Positions 28,293-37,772 are shown, numbered from the stretch's first letter. The stretch: 64,000 bases of DNA from Bifidobacterium sp. ESL0728 (GCF_029392015.1 NZ_CP113925.1:558001-622000), one strand, 5' to 3'. A program made the numbers and translations. The notes: a model not told the origin generated them from the letters alone.

Positions 28293-29507
28293 ATGAACGG
28301 GGCGCAGGTTCGGCAAGATTGTGCGATAAGTGGCGGCAAGACGCGGATCAATGATGACGACGTGGTCATTGCCGCTTCGTGGCGTACGGGGACCGGCAGA
28401 TTCCGCGGCGCGTTGAGCGGCATGAGCGCGGTGGAAATGGCGACCGATCTGGTCAAACGCGGATTGCGGTGTTCCGGTCTGTCCGCTGACATCTTTGATC
28501 AGGTGATTCTGGGCAACGTGCTCGGTACCGGTTCCAAACAGAACGTGGCACGGCAGGTGCAGCTCGGCGCGGGTATGCCGATCACCGGCACGGCTATGAC
28601 CATCAACCAGGTCTGTGGTTCCGGGCTCAAGGCCATTCGCCTGGCCCAAAGCGCCATCGCGATGGGCGATGCCAGCGTGGTGCTCGCCGGCGGCGCGGAA
28701 AGCATGTCGAATGCGACCGCTTTCGCGCGACGTGTCGGCAAAAACGAATTTGACTTCAATCACTGGCACGACACGTTGCATTATGATGCGCTCAACGATG
28801 CCTTCGGCGATTATGCGATGGGGGTCACCGCCGAAAACCTTGCGCAACGTTTCGGTGTGGGGCGTGAGGTGTTGGACCAATATGCGGTTGATTCGCAGCG
28901 CAAGGCTTCTACGGCTTGGGATGCCGGTTGTTTTGACGACGAAGTCCTGCCGGTCGGTGGCCTTGAACGAGACGAGACCATGCGGCCGGGCACGAGCATG
29001 GAGGGGCTGGCCAAGCTCAAGCCGGTTTACGATTCCGACGGTATCGTCACTGCTGGTAATACATCGCCGTTAAGCGATGGGGCGGCGGTGATGGTGGTCA
29101 CCACGATGGCCAAGGCACGTGAGCTGGGACTGAAGGCGCAAGCGGTGATTCGCGGATACGCCGAAGTCGGCTACCGGCCCGATCAGATGGGTTATGCCAC
29201 GATTCCGGCCATCAAGAAGGTGCTGGAACGCTGCGCACAACGCGTTTCCGACATCGACTTGTACGAAGTCAACGAGGCGTTTGCTACCCAAGCATGGCTG
29301 ACGCGCGAGCAGCTGGGCATCGACCCGGCGCGTTACAACATTTCCGGCGGCGCGCTCGCACTGGGGCATGCGCTGGGAGCTTCCGGGGCCAGAATATTGA
29401 CCACGCTGGTTCATAATCTGCGCCGCACAGGCAAGTCCCTCGGCGTTGCGGCGCTGTGCGTTGGCGGCGGGCAAGGCGTGGCCATGGAAGTGGAGAACAT
29501 ACGATGA
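28293..29507 (+). CDS. Acetyl-CoA acetyltransferase (thiolase)
   Basis: Condenses two acetyl-CoA to acetoacetyl-CoA, here most likely as first step of the mevalonate pathway. 404 aa. The nucleophilic Cys is in NQVCGSGLKAI, the His motif is GGALALGHALGASGAR (Ala where most family members have Pro after GH), and the C-terminal Cys is in AALCVGGGQG. GGAG lies 9 nt before the ATG. It overlaps the next gene by 4 bp (ATGA), indicating translational coupling with HMG-CoA reductase. Confidence 0.92.
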   Translation: MNGAQVRQDCAISGGKTRINDDDVVIAASWRTGTGRFRGALSGMSAVEMATDLVKRGLRCSGLSADIFDQVILGNVLGTGSKQNVARQVQLGAGMPITGTAMTINQVCGSGLKAIRLAQSAIAMGDASVVLAGGAESMSNATAFARRVGKNEFDFNHWHDTLHYDALNDAFGDYAMGVTAENLAQRFGVGREVLDQYAVDSQRKASTAWDAGCFDDEVLPVGGLERDETMRPGTSMEGLAKLKPVYDSDGIVTAGNTSPLSDGAAVMVVTTMAKARELGLKAQAVIRGYAEVGYRPDQMGYATIPAIKKVLERCAQRVSDIDLYEVNEAFATQAWLTREQLGIDPARYNISGGALALGHALGASGARILTTLVHNLRRTGKSLGVAALCVGGGQGVAMEVENIR

Positions 29508-30772
29508 CGAAATTCTATGAGCTTTCCACTGCGAATCGGCTCGCGCAATTACGTGCCGAAGACTCGATCGATGATGACGACCTGCGTGTTTTGACCGACG
29601 AACCGGCGTTGCCGACCGCGGTGGCCGCGAATATGGTGGAAAACCAGATCGGCAATTTTCCGGTCCCGCTCGGCCTGGCCGACCATTTTGTCATCGACGG
29701 CGAGGCATTGCGGGTCCCGATGGCCGTCGAGGAACCGTCCGTAATCGCCGCCGCCAGTAACGCCGCGCAACGCATCGCCCGCGCCGGCGGTTTTCGTACG
29801 TCCATACGCCGTGACGGTATCATCGCGCAGATCGTGTTTACCGGTATTCCCGCCAGTCCCGAGGTTTTGCAAATGTTTGTACGCGAGCACGAAGCGGAAA
29901 TCCGCAAGGTCGCGCACAACGCGCACCCAAGTTTGCAGACGCACGGGGGAGGGTTGCGCAAAGTCAGCGTTTCTGCGTCGGCAGAAGGGTTCGAGGAAAT
30001 CGACCTGCTGATTGACCCGGGCGACGCGATGGGTGCCAACGTGGTCAATACGATCGCCGAAGCCGTCGCAAAGTATTGTGCCGAGCGGCTTGATGGGCTC
30101 GACCTGCTGATGGCGATACTTTCCAACAAAACCGAAAACCAGCGTGCGCGTTCCGAGGCGCGTATCGATTTCGGCAATCTGCCCACCCGGGATATGGACG
30201 GCGAGGAAGTCGCGCATCATATCGTCGCGGCGGCCCGGTTCGCCGAGGTCTCGCCGCTGCGCGCGGCCACACACAATAAGGGCATCATGAACGGCATCAA
30301 CGCCGTGGTGCTGGCGACCGGCAACGACACCAGAAACATCAGCGCCGCTGCCTACGCAGATTTGAACGAGCAACGCAAAACTTGGACGAAATGGTCCATC
30401 GACGAGGAACGTCGTCAGCTGGTCGGCCATATCGATATCCCTCTGCCGCTCGGCAGTGTGGGCGGTGCGATGTCGACGCTGCCGATGGCCAAACTCAGCC
30501 TGAAGCTGCTGCACAACCCTGACGCTTCGCGGCTTATGGGCATCGTCGCCAGCGTCGGTCTTGCCTCCAACCTTTCGGCCATGCGGGCGCTCGTGACGCG
30601 CGGCATTCAAGAGGGCCACATGAATCTGCAGTTCAAAAGCCTGGCGATGTCCGCCGGAGCAAAGCCGGACGAGCTGGAACAAGTGGTCGCCGCGCTTCGT
30701 GCCGATTCGTCTAATGCCAGCTTGGAAACAGCGACAAGTCTGCTCAATCAAATGCGTAATACATTGAAGTAA
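29504..30772 (+). CDS. mvaA: Hydroxymethylglutaryl-CoA reductase, class II
   Basis: Reduces HMG-CoA to mevalonate. 422 aa, class II bacterial type, soluble. Recognised by ENQIGNFPVPLGLADHF, the catalytic Glu in AVEEPSVIAAASNAA, the Lys segment HNKGIMNGINAVVLATGND, and GHMNLQFKSLAMSAG with the catalytic His. The ATG overlaps the thiolase stop; in-frame upstream codons do not look native. HMG-CoA synthase follows after 32 bp. NADH versus NADPH preference cannot be told from this. Confidence 0.93.
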   Translation: MTKFYELSTANRLAQLRAEDSIDDDDLRVLTDEPALPTAVAANMVENQIGNFPVPLGLADHFVIDGEALRVPMAVEEPSVIAAASNAAQRIARAGGFRTSIRRDGIIAQIVFTGIPASPEVLQMFVREHEAEIRKVAHNAHPSLQTHGGGLRKVSVSASAEGFEEIDLLIDPGDAMGANVVNTIAEAVAKYCAERLDGLDLLMAILSNKTENQRARSEARIDFGNLPTRDMDGEEVAHHIVAAARFAEVSPLRAATHNKGIMNGINAVVLATGNDTRNISAAAYADLNEQRKTWTKWSIDEERRQLVGHIDIPLPLGSVGGAMSTLPMAKLSLKLLHNPDASRLMGIVASVGLASNLSAMRALVTRGIQEGHMNLQFKSLAMSAGAKPDELEQVVAALRADSSNASLETATSLLNQMRNTLK

Positions 30773-30804
30773 TTTCAATAAAACAAACACGGAACGAACA
30801 AATC

Positions 30805-32013
30805 ATGATGCCAGAAAACAATGCAACCAACGGAACCGACAATATCAAGGTCGGCATTGACAAAATCAACTTCTACACGCCCAACCACTATCTCGACTTG
30901 GTCGATTTGGCTGAAGCCCGCGGTGTGGATCCGAACAAATACCTCATCGGCATTGGGCAGAGCAGGATGTCGGTCGCCGCGCTCGACCAGGACATCGTCG
31001 CCATGGCCGCCAATGCCGGCGAGCCGATGCTTACCGATACCGAACGGCAGGAAATCGGCCTGCTGATTGTCGCCACCGAAAGCGGCATCGACCAGTCCAA
31101 AGCCTCGGCACTGTTTGTACAAGACCTGCTGAGGCTCACCGCCAATCTCCGCGCCATCGAAATCAAGGAAGCCTGCTACGGCGCGACCGCCGGCATCCAG
31201 CTCGCCTGTGATTACGTACGCAGCCATCCTGGCCGCAAAGCGCTCGTCATCGCCTCCGACATCGCACGTTATGGCCTCGATACGCCTGGCGAAGTGACAC
31301 AGGGAGCAGGTTCGGTGGCGATGCTTGTTACCCGCGACCCGGTGATTCTCGCCATCGAGCCGGAATCGCTCTACGAAAGCCGTAGCACCGGTGACTTCTG
31401 GCGGCCGAACTATTCGACCGTCGCCTTCGCGCGCGGCAAGTTCTCGGAGGAAATCTATGTCGGCATGTTCGAGGAACTTTGGGACAAAGCGCAGGCGCAG
31501 GGCGTGGCCAATCCCGAAACCCTGCAGGCGCTGCTTTTCCATATCCCGTTCTCGAAAATGGGACGCAAAGGTTTGCGGACGCTGGGCAATGGCAAAATCG
31601 CCACGGCTGATTACGCACGTCTGACCGAGCGTTTCGAGCAGAGTATCGTCTATGGCAAAGAGGTCGGCAATATCTATACCGGCTCGATTTATCTTGCCCT
31701 GCTTTCGCTACTCGAAAACGATAAAAGCCTTAAACCCGGAGATCGCATCGGGCTTTTTTCCTACGGTTCCGGTTCTGTTGCGGAACTTTATTTCGGGACG
31801 CTGCAGCCCGGATACCGCGAGCGTTTGGATACCGACGGTCATCGCGCTTTGCTTGATGTTCGCGAGCGTCTGAGCATGAGCGAATACGAGGCGATGTTCA
31901 GTGCGGAACTGGTCACCAACGGAACCGAGCAGGATTTGGGTCGCAGTGACCCGAGCGCCGCCGCCCCGCACTATCTGGCAGGTGTCAAAGACCACGAACG
32001 CCAGTATCGCTGA
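30805..32013 (+). CDS. mvaS: Hydroxymethylglutaryl-CoA synthase
   Basis: Condenses acetyl-CoA with acetoacetyl-CoA to HMG-CoA. 402 aa. Contains the catalytic Cys in IKEACYGATAG, the general-base Glu region LIVATESGIDQSK, the His in LFHIPFSKMG, and the C-terminal YTGSIYLALLSLL and LFSYGSGSVAELY. Third gene of the thiolase-reductase-synthase operon. The lower mevalonate genes (kinases, decarboxylase, isomerase) are not in the window. Confidence 0.94.
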   Translation: MMPENNATNGTDNIKVGIDKINFYTPNHYLDLVDLAEARGVDPNKYLIGIGQSRMSVAALDQDIVAMAANAGEPMLTDTERQEIGLLIVATESGIDQSKASALFVQDLLRLTANLRAIEIKEACYGATAGIQLACDYVRSHPGRKALVIASDIARYGLDTPGEVTQGAGSVAMLVTRDPVILAIEPESLYESRSTGDFWRPNYSTVAFARGKFSEEIYVGMFEELWDKAQAQGVANPETLQALLFHIPFSKMGRKGLRTLGNGKIATADYARLTERFEQSIVYGKEVGNIYTGSIYLALLSLLENDKSLKPGDRIGLFSYGSGSVAELYFGTLQPGYRERLDTDGHRALLDVRERLSMSEYEAMFSAELVTNGTEQDLGRSDPSAAAPHYLAGVKDHERQYR

Positions 32014-32295
32014 GACTGGCCGTTGATGATGATGGAATGACACTGATGGATTACAGTTGGAAGCGGCAAAACCTTCGCAAGTGTGGTATTGATGGCTGGT
32101 CGTGCGAATAGTTTTCTGGTTGGTTGCGTAAGCGGTTACTCGGCTTGCTGCCCGGCCGGTTAGGCAATTGATATATTCTGCTATTTTCTATTATTCCGGA
32201 CGCTATTGTCGTGGAAACCAGCCCTTCATTTATACTGGGAGTCGGTATGGCGTGCGTTCGTCATCGGTGGTTTCAAATCGGTTTAAGGGGTTCCC

Positions 32296-32568
32296 ATGGA
32301 TAAAGCGGTCATTACGGTGGTCGGGCAGGACACGGTCGGTATCATCGCGCAGGTCTGCACTTACCTTTCGCAGCACAAGGTCAATGTTCTCGACATCTCG
32401 CAGACCATCATCGACGGGTTCTTCAACATGATGATGATCGTCGACTATGGCAAGTCCGACGAGGAATTCTCGGCGCTGGTCGATGGCCTTGAAACGCTCG
32501 GCGACAAGATTGGCGTGCATATCCGCTGCCAACGCGAGGAAATCTTCACGAAGATGCACCGCGTCTGA
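32296..32568 (+). CDS. ACT-domain protein (UPF0237)
   Basis: 90-aa stand-alone ACT domain, starting [22 protein letters not shown]. The ACT fold usually binds amino acids; specific ligand unknown. It sits 14 bp upstream of the DUF711 gene, a pairing conserved across many Gram-positive bacteria, so the two proteins probably work together. In-frame start ATG with a GGGG-type ribosome-binding site (AAGGGG) upstream. Confidence 0.88.
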   Translation: MDKAVITVVGQDTVGIIAQVCTYLSQHKVNVLDISQTIIDGFFNMMMIVDYGKSDEEFSALVDGLETLGDKIGVHIRCQREEIFTKMHRV

Positions 32569-32582
32569 TGGGGGAGCGAACA

Positions 32583-33947
32583 ATGCTGAACATTATGGAG
32601 GTCCGCGAGACCAATGAAATGATCGAGCAGGAAAAGCTCGACGTGCGCACCATCACCATGGGCATTTCGCTGCTCGACTGTGCCGATTCGGACGTGGAGA
32701 CGGTCTGCGAGAACATCTACAACAAGATTACCGATAAGGCGCGTGATTTGGTGAAGGTGGGCAAGGCCATCGAGCGCGACTTCGGCATCCCGATTGTCAA
32801 CAAGCGCATCACCGTCACCCCGATTGCGCTGGTGGGCGCAAGCTCCTGCAAGTCGCCGGAGGACTTTGTCAAGATCGCCCATGCGCTCGACCGTGCGGCC
32901 AAAAAAGTCGGCGTCGACCTGATCGGTGGCTACACGGCGTTGGTCTCCAAGTCGATGACACCCGCCGAACGCATGCTCATCGACTCGATTCCGCAAGCGT
33001 TATCGCAAACCGATATCGTCTGCTCGTCGGTCAATGTCGGTTCCACCAAGACCGGCATCGATATGGATGCCGTGGAACTCTTGGGCCACGTCGTCAAAGA
33101 CACCGCCTACGCCACGCGCAGCAACGACAGCTATGGTTGCGTGAAATTCGTGGCCTTCTGCAACGCCCCGGACGACAACCCGTTCATGGCTGGCGGCTTC
33201 CACGGGGTCACCGAAGGTGATGTGGTCGTCAATGTCGGTGTCTCCGGGCCCGGTGTGGTTTCGCGCGCGCTCGACCAAGCCAAGGGCAAGGATTTCGAAT
33301 TCCTGTGCGAGACCATCAAACGTACCGCCTTCAAGATCACCCGCGTCGGTCAGCTCGTTGCGCAGGAAGCCTCGAAGCGGCTCGGCGTGCCTTTCGGCAT
33401 CATCGATCTGTCGCTCGCACCTACTGCCGCAGTCGGCGATTCGGTGGGCGAGGTTCTGGAGAAGATCGGGCTTGACCAGGTCGGTGCTCCCGGCACCACC
33501 GCGGCGCTCGCGATGCTCAACGACCAGGTCAAGAAGGGCGGCATCATGGCCTCTTCTTACGTCGGTGGACTTTCCGGCGCGTTCATTCCGGTCTCCGAGG
33601 ACAAGAACATGATTGACGCCGCCGCCTCAGGCTGCCTCACCATCGAAAAGCTCGAAGCGATGACCTGCGTCTGCTCGGTCGGCCTTGATATGATTGCCAT
33701 TCCGGGAGAGACCACGGCCTCCACGATTTCCGGCATCATCGCCGACGAAGCCGCCATCGGCATGGTCAACCAAAAGACCACCGCCGTGCGTGTCATTCCG
33801 GTCTATGGCAAAGGCGTGGGAGAAGTGGCCAATTTCGGCGGCCTGATGGGCTATGCCCCGATTATCCCGGTCAATCAGACTTCGTGTGAGGCTTTCGTGA
33901 CCCGTGGTGGTCGCATCCCCGCCCCAATCCACAGTTTCAAGAACTGA
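32583..33947 (+). CDS. DUF711 family protein (UPF0210)
   Basis: 454-aa conserved cytosolic protein of unknown function. Family features include [20 protein letters not shown] near the N terminus, the Gly-rich [10 protein letters not shown] and the C-terminal [13 protein letters not shown]. The start at 32583 is preceded by GGGGGAG; an in-frame start at 32568 overlaps the ACT gene stop. The ACT/DUF711 pair suggests an amino-acid-responsive function. Confidence 0.9.
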   Translation: MLNIMEVRETNEMIEQEKLDVRTITMGISLLDCADSDVETVCENIYNKITDKARDLVKVGKAIERDFGIPIVNKRITVTPIALVGASSCKSPEDFVKIAHALDRAAKKVGVDLIGGYTALVSKSMTPAERMLIDSIPQALSQTDIVCSSVNVGSTKTGIDMDAVELLGHVVKDTAYATRSNDSYGCVKFVAFCNAPDDNPFMAGGFHGVTEGDVVVNVGVSGPGVVSRALDQAKGKDFEFLCETIKRTAFKITRVGQLVAQEASKRLGVPFGIIDLSLAPTAAVGDSVGEVLEKIGLDQVGAPGTTAALAMLNDQVKKGGIMASSYVGGLSGAFIPVSEDKNMIDAAASGCLTIEKLEAMTCVCSVGLDMIAIPGETTASTISGIIADEAAIGMVNQKTTAVRVIPVYGKGVGEVANFGGLMGYAPIIPVNQTSCEAFVTRGGRIPAPIHSFKN

Positions 33948-33993
33948 GCGTTGCGAATGGGATATTAAGGACTAAATACCGTAATTGATAAGA

Positions 33994-34023
33994 TTGGGCC
34001 GCTGAAGATAATCAGCGACCCAA
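33994..34023 (+). terminator. Probable terminator of the ACT/DUF711 operon
   Basis: TTGGGCCGCTGA pairs with TCAGCGACCCAA with one mismatch, 6-nt loop; short T content after the stem. Located 46 bp after the DUF711 stop. Confidence 0.5.
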
Positions 34024-34171
34024 CTTCGCTAAATAGAAGACGAAACGATAATGAAAACGCCCTATCAGTGAAGCCCAACGAGGCGAAGCTTTGAAGACCC
34101 GGGCTGATGCCCCGAGGTGAGACGACTCCAACCGACAGGTCAAATATATCAGGTTAAAGGCTGATTCTCAA

Positions 34172-34831
34172 TTATTCCCCGCCTTGGAAACCAAGCTGGC
34201 GCCACGCCTCGTAGATGGCGATGGAAGCGCAGTTGGTGAGGTTGAGGCTGCGCAGACTCGGACGCATCGGCAGGCGCACCTGCTCGGCGACGTGGGGGCC
34301 GGCCATGATGTCCATCGGATCGGGAATATTGCCCGGCTCCGGGCCGAAAAGCAGAATGTCGGTCGGACGATATTGCACGTCCGTGTAAAGCTTGGTGGCG
34401 TGCGCGGTGAACGCGATGATGCGCGAGTTCGGCATGGATTTTACGAGGTCATCGAAATCGGGGTGCAGCACGACGTGGGCCATGTCGTGGTAATCGAGGC
34501 CGGCGCGGCGCAGTTTCGTGTCTTTCAGGTTGAAACCGAGCGGCTCGATCAGATGCAGAATCGTCCCGGTCACGGCGCACAGGCGAATCGCGGAGCCGGT
34601 GTTACCGGGAATTCGCGGGGAATAGTAGCACAGGTGCGGCGTCACCGTCTTGGCCTCGCCCGCATCCTTGGCGCTCATCATCGCGTCAACTACGCTGATC
34701 GGGTTGCCGTGGGCGTCGGTGACGAGCTCGTCCGGCCCGTAATTGGACTTGCGGTAACCATACTCGTACATATCGGTGACTTTGTTCTCCGGATTACCGG
34801 CGTTTTCCGTTGTGTTCGCTGCGTCTGTCAT
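34172..34831 (-). CDS. trmL: tRNA (cytidine/uridine-34-2'-O)-methyltransferase
   Basis: SPOUT methyltransferase that 2'-O-methylates the wobble base of certain tRNAs using SAM. 219 aa; an N-terminal extension of about 60 residues precedes the SPOUT domain, which starts HLCYYSPRIPGNTGSAIRLC. The C-terminal knot shows LLFGPEPGNIP and the LRSLNLTNCASIAIYEA block. A TAGTTT hexamer ends 6 nt before the ATG on the minus strand, without Shine-Dalgarno. Convergent with the DUF711 gene. Confidence 0.92.
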   Translation of the reverse strand: MTDAANTTENAGNPENKVTDMYEYGYRKSNYGPDELVTDAHGNPISVVDAMMSAKDAGEAKTVTPHLCYYSPRIPGNTGSAIRLCAVTGTILHLIEPLGFNLKDTKLRRAGLDYHDMAHVVLHPDFDDLVKSMPNSRIIAFTAHATKLYTDVQYRPTDILLFGPEPGNIPDPMDIMAGPHVAEQVRLPMRPSLRSLNLTNCASIAIYEAWRQLGFQGGE

Positions 34832-34960
34832 AGTTCAAAACTATCTCCGCGAACCGACACCGAAAGGATCCACGGGTTATTCCACCGGAGGATAGGCGCT
34901 GAACGCGACGCTTGAAACTTTTCATCGTTGCGTTTGGCACAAAGCGATCCTGCATGGCAG

Positions 34961-34987
34961 AAGCCCGCCGAGGTTGTCGACGGGCTT
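34961..34987 (-). terminator. Probable terminator of fucO
   Basis: AAGCCCG at 34961-34967 pairs with CGGGCTT at 34981-34987, with CGA/TCG stacked inside. On the minus strand it lies 71 bp beyond the fucO stop and is followed by TCTGCC, so the U-tract is poor. Confidence 0.45.
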
Positions 34988-35057
34988 TAATGCAATAACC
35001 AATTTCACGTGTTTTCACACGTTCGCAGAGGCTGAATGCATCTCTATGAATGGTTCC

Positions 35058-36215
35058 TTACATCAGGCTCTCATAGATGGCGCGGATTTCGGCCTTGGTG
35101 GGCTTGCGCGGGTTGCCACCGGTGCAGACGTCCTTGAAAGCGTTCTCGGTCAGACCGTCGATGTCGCTTTCCTTGGCACCGACCTCGCTGATGGTGGTCG
35201 GGTTGCCGAGGTCGACGGTGAGCTTGTGGATCCTCTGTACGGCCTCTTCGCGAACCTCATCGATCGAGCGGTCGGGGTTGTAGGAATCCTGGTCGCCGAA
35301 GGCGTGGGCGATGGCGCGATACTTCTCGCCGGTGTAGTCCTTGTTGTATTCCATCACGGGCGCGAGCAGGATGCCGTTCGCCACGCCGTGCGCGACGCCG
35401 AGCAGACCACCCAAGGCGTGGGCCATGCCGTGCACGAGGCCGAGGCCGACGTTGGAATACGCCATGCCGGTGATATAGGAAGCGTAGGCCATCTTCTCGC
35501 CGGCCTCGACGTCGCCGTCGGCGGACTTGGCCAGGTTCGCTGCGATCATGCGAATCGTCTGCAGCGAGAGGCAATCGGAAAGTTCCCAGGCGCCCGGGGT
35601 GACGAAGCCCTCGATGGCATGGGTCAGGGCGTCGAGGCCGGTGGCCACCTTGAGGCTGCGCGGCATCGAATCGGTCATGTCCGGGTCGACGAAGGCGACC
35701 AGCGGGATGTCATGCGGGTCGACGGCCACAAACTTGCGCTTCTTGGCGGTGTCGGTGACCACGTAGTTGATGGTCGTCTCCGAAGCCGTTCCGGCGGTGG
35801 TGGGTACGCCGAAAATCGGGATGGACGGGTTTTTGGTGGAGGCGGTGCCTTCCAGCGAAAGCACGTCGGCGAACTCCGGGTTCGCGGCGATGATGCCGAT
35901 GCCCTTGCAGGTGTCTTGCGGCGATCCGCCGCCCAGCCCGATCAGGAAGTCGGCGCCGGCGGTCTTGAACTTCGCCACGCCGTCCTGAATGCACTCCACA
36001 GGCGGGTTGGGCTTGACGTTGTCGAAGATTTCATAAGGCATGCTAGCAGCATCGAGCACGTCGGTGACCTTCTTGACCGTTCCGGTCTTGAGCAGCACCG
36101 GATCGGTGACGATGAAGGCTTTTCTGAAGCCATGTGCCTTGGCGACGTTCGGGATTTCCTTGATCGCGCCGCGCCCGAAGTAGGCTTCCTGATTGAATAT
36201 CATACGATACACCAT
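35058..36215 (-). CDS. fucO: Iron-containing alcohol dehydrogenase, lactaldehyde reductase type
   Basis: Reduces L-lactaldehyde to 1,2-propanediol with NADH, or a related aldehyde. 385 aa, group III dehydrogenase. NAD motif LGGGSPQDTCKGIG; metal ligands in TGLDALTHAIEGF and GLVHGMAHALGG. Similarity to FucO is high over the whole length. Ribosome-binding site GGAG on the minus strand. A TATAAT at 36261-36266 (minus) and a Rex-like operator at 36235-36252 lie directly upstream, consistent with control by NADH/NAD+ ratio. Its substrate could come from fucose or rhamnose breakdown. Confidence 0.9.
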   Translation of the reverse strand: MVYRMIFNQEAYFGRGAIKEIPNVAKAHGFRKAFIVTDPVLLKTGTVKKVTDVLDAASMPYEIFDNVKPNPPVECIQDGVAKFKTAGADFLIGLGGGSPQDTCKGIGIIAANPEFADVLSLEGTASTKNPSIPIFGVPTTAGTASETTINYVVTDTAKKRKFVAVDPHDIPLVAFVDPDMTDSMPRSLKVATGLDALTHAIEGFVTPGAWELSDCLSLQTIRMIAANLAKSADGDVEAGEKMAYASYITGMAYSNVGLGLVHGMAHALGGLLGVAHGVANGILLAPVMEYNKDYTGEKYRAIAHAFGDQDSYNPDRSIDEVREEAVQRIHKLTVDLGNPTTISEVGAKESDIDGLTENAFKDVCTGGNPRKPTKAEIRAIYESLM

Positions 36216-36234
36216 TGTTCACTCCTTATATGTT

Positions 36235-36252
36235 TTGTGATATAAATCACAA
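36235..36252 (-). promoter_or_regulatory. Rex-type redox operator upstream of fucO
   Basis: TTGTGATATAAATCACAA matches the Rex consensus TTGTGA-N6-TCACAA exactly. It lies at the predicted transcription start of fucO, 9 nt after a minus-strand TATAAT (36261-36266) and 20 bp before the start codon, where a bound repressor would block transcription. A Crp/GlxR protein could also bind TGTGA-N6-TCACA. Confidence 0.75.
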
Positions 36253-36370
36253 CATTATTCATTATAATGTCTTATTTTCATTTTTCCTGTGAACGCTAAC
36301 AGGATGATGGTTCCCGCTGCTGTAGCGGCGTCAAGGCAGAATGGTCGGAATGTTGAAGGAGGATATGGCT

Positions 36371-37477
36371 ATGACAAAACCCGCCGAAAGTTCACGTGAG
36401 GTGGTCGAGGGCTTTGACGCCGCCGAACTTGAAACGATGAAGCAGGAGCTCTTCTCGTGGTGGGACGAAAACGCGCGCGATCTGCCGTGGCGGTTCGGCC
36501 GCACGACGCCGTGGGGAATCCTCATTTCCGAAGTAATGAGCCAGCAGACGCAGATGAGCCGCGTGGTGCAGTACTGGACTAATTGGATGGAAGTATGGCC
36601 GGATGCCGAAAGTTTGGCCAGGGCAAGTACGGCCGAAGTCATCACCGCGTGGGGCAGGCTTGGTTATCCTCGGCGTGCGTTGCGGCTTCAGGAATGTGCC
36701 AAGGTGGTCGCCGAACAATACCGCAACGAACTCCCGAAAACGTATGACGAACTTATCGCGCTGCCTGGTATCGGCGACTACACGGCCAGCGCGGTGATGA
36801 GCTTTGCGTTCGGTGAGCGCATCGCCGTGCTAGACACCAACGTCCGCCGCGTGCTTTGGCGTACGTTCAAGGGTGAGGAATCCTTCGGAGGCGCCACCAA
36901 ATCTGAGGAGCGCAAGCTTGCCAACGCCGTGCTGCCGCAAGACCCCAAGGAAAGCGTGATCTGGAACGAGGCGCTGATCGAGCTGGGCGCGTTGGTCTGC
37001 ACCGCCAAGAACCCGAGGATTGACGAGGACCCGTGGGCCTCGCACAGCCGTTTCTACGCCGCCGGCTGCCCTCACATGGGGGAGAAGCGCACCCGCCCGC
37101 GCCAGAGTTTCAAGGGCACGAACCGTCAGGTGCGCGGCATCGTGCTGAACGCGTTGCGTGCGCTCGCAAATTCGGATGCTGCCGATGTTGCCGGTAACCC
37201 CGGTAATACCGGCAATTTCCGTAATTCCGATAACGTCAGTAATGCCGGTGCTGCTGATAACACACGTAATGCCGGTGCTGCTGATAACGGCAGCAATAAC
37301 GTTACCGCCGGTAATACCGGCAATGCTGCTAAAACCCGTAAAACCGCCTCGCTTTCGCGCCCCGAAGTCGAAAACCTCTGGCCCGATCAGATCCAGCTCG
37401 ACGCCTGCATCGCCAGCCTTGACGAGGACGGTCTGATAGAAATCGGCTCGGACGGTTCTCTGAGCCTGCCCATCTGA
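36371..37477 (+). CDS. mutY: A/G-specific adenine glycosylase, lacking Fe-S cluster ligands
   Basis: Removes adenine mispaired with 8-oxoguanine. 368 aa. Helix-hairpin-helix glycosylase with DLPWRFGRTTPWGILISEVM (catalytic Glu), SQQTQMSRV, LPGIGDYTASA and catalytic Asp in VLDTNVRR. The usual C-X6-C-X2-C-X5-C iron-sulphur loop reads C210, I217, D220, S226, so three of four ligands are lost. A low-complexity Asn/Gly/Ala insert at about residues 265-325 replaces most of the region where a C-terminal Nudix-like domain would be; a short end LWPDQIQLDACIASL follows. AAGGAGG is 8 nt before the ATG at 36371. Confidence 0.9.
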   Translation: MTKPAESSREVVEGFDAAELETMKQELFSWWDENARDLPWRFGRTTPWGILISEVMSQQTQMSRVVQYWTNWMEVWPDAESLARASTAEVITAWGRLGYPRRALRLQECAKVVAEQYRNELPKTYDELIALPGIGDYTASAVMSFAFGERIAVLDTNVRRVLWRTFKGEESFGGATKSEERKLANAVLPQDPKESVIWNEALIELGALVCTAKNPRIDEDPWASHSRFYAAGCPHMGEKRTRPRQSFKGTNRQVRGIVLNALRALANSDAADVAGNPGNTGNFRNSDNVSNAGAADNTRNAGAADNGSNNVTAGNTGNAAKTRKTASLSRPEVENLWPDQIQLDACIASLDEDGLIEIGSDGSLSLPI

Positions 37478-37772
37478 ATCCAATGATGATGAGCATGAGT
37501 GGTCAAAAGCCAGATCGGGCTGGCTTAAGTTGACCATATGCTTGGTCGTTCGGTCGTGTTCAGCCGTTCGGTTGCGCTGGATAGCGTATGTATCCTGCTG
37601 CTGACAAGACAATAGTGCGAAGAAACGTATGTTTTGGCGGTTCAAAACGTACGAAAACTAGCGGTATATAGACGAAACCGACAGAACCACGTGCGCATTG
37701 CAATTGATGATCGGTTCGTGAAGCCAGCGGAATGGACGCCGAATTCAGCCGCGACGTTTACACTGGGGTGCT

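Noticed and set aside
34974..36245. Plus-strand frame of 423 codons over fucO
   Set aside because: Antisense shadow; the minus-strand frame has all iron-dehydrogenase motifs.
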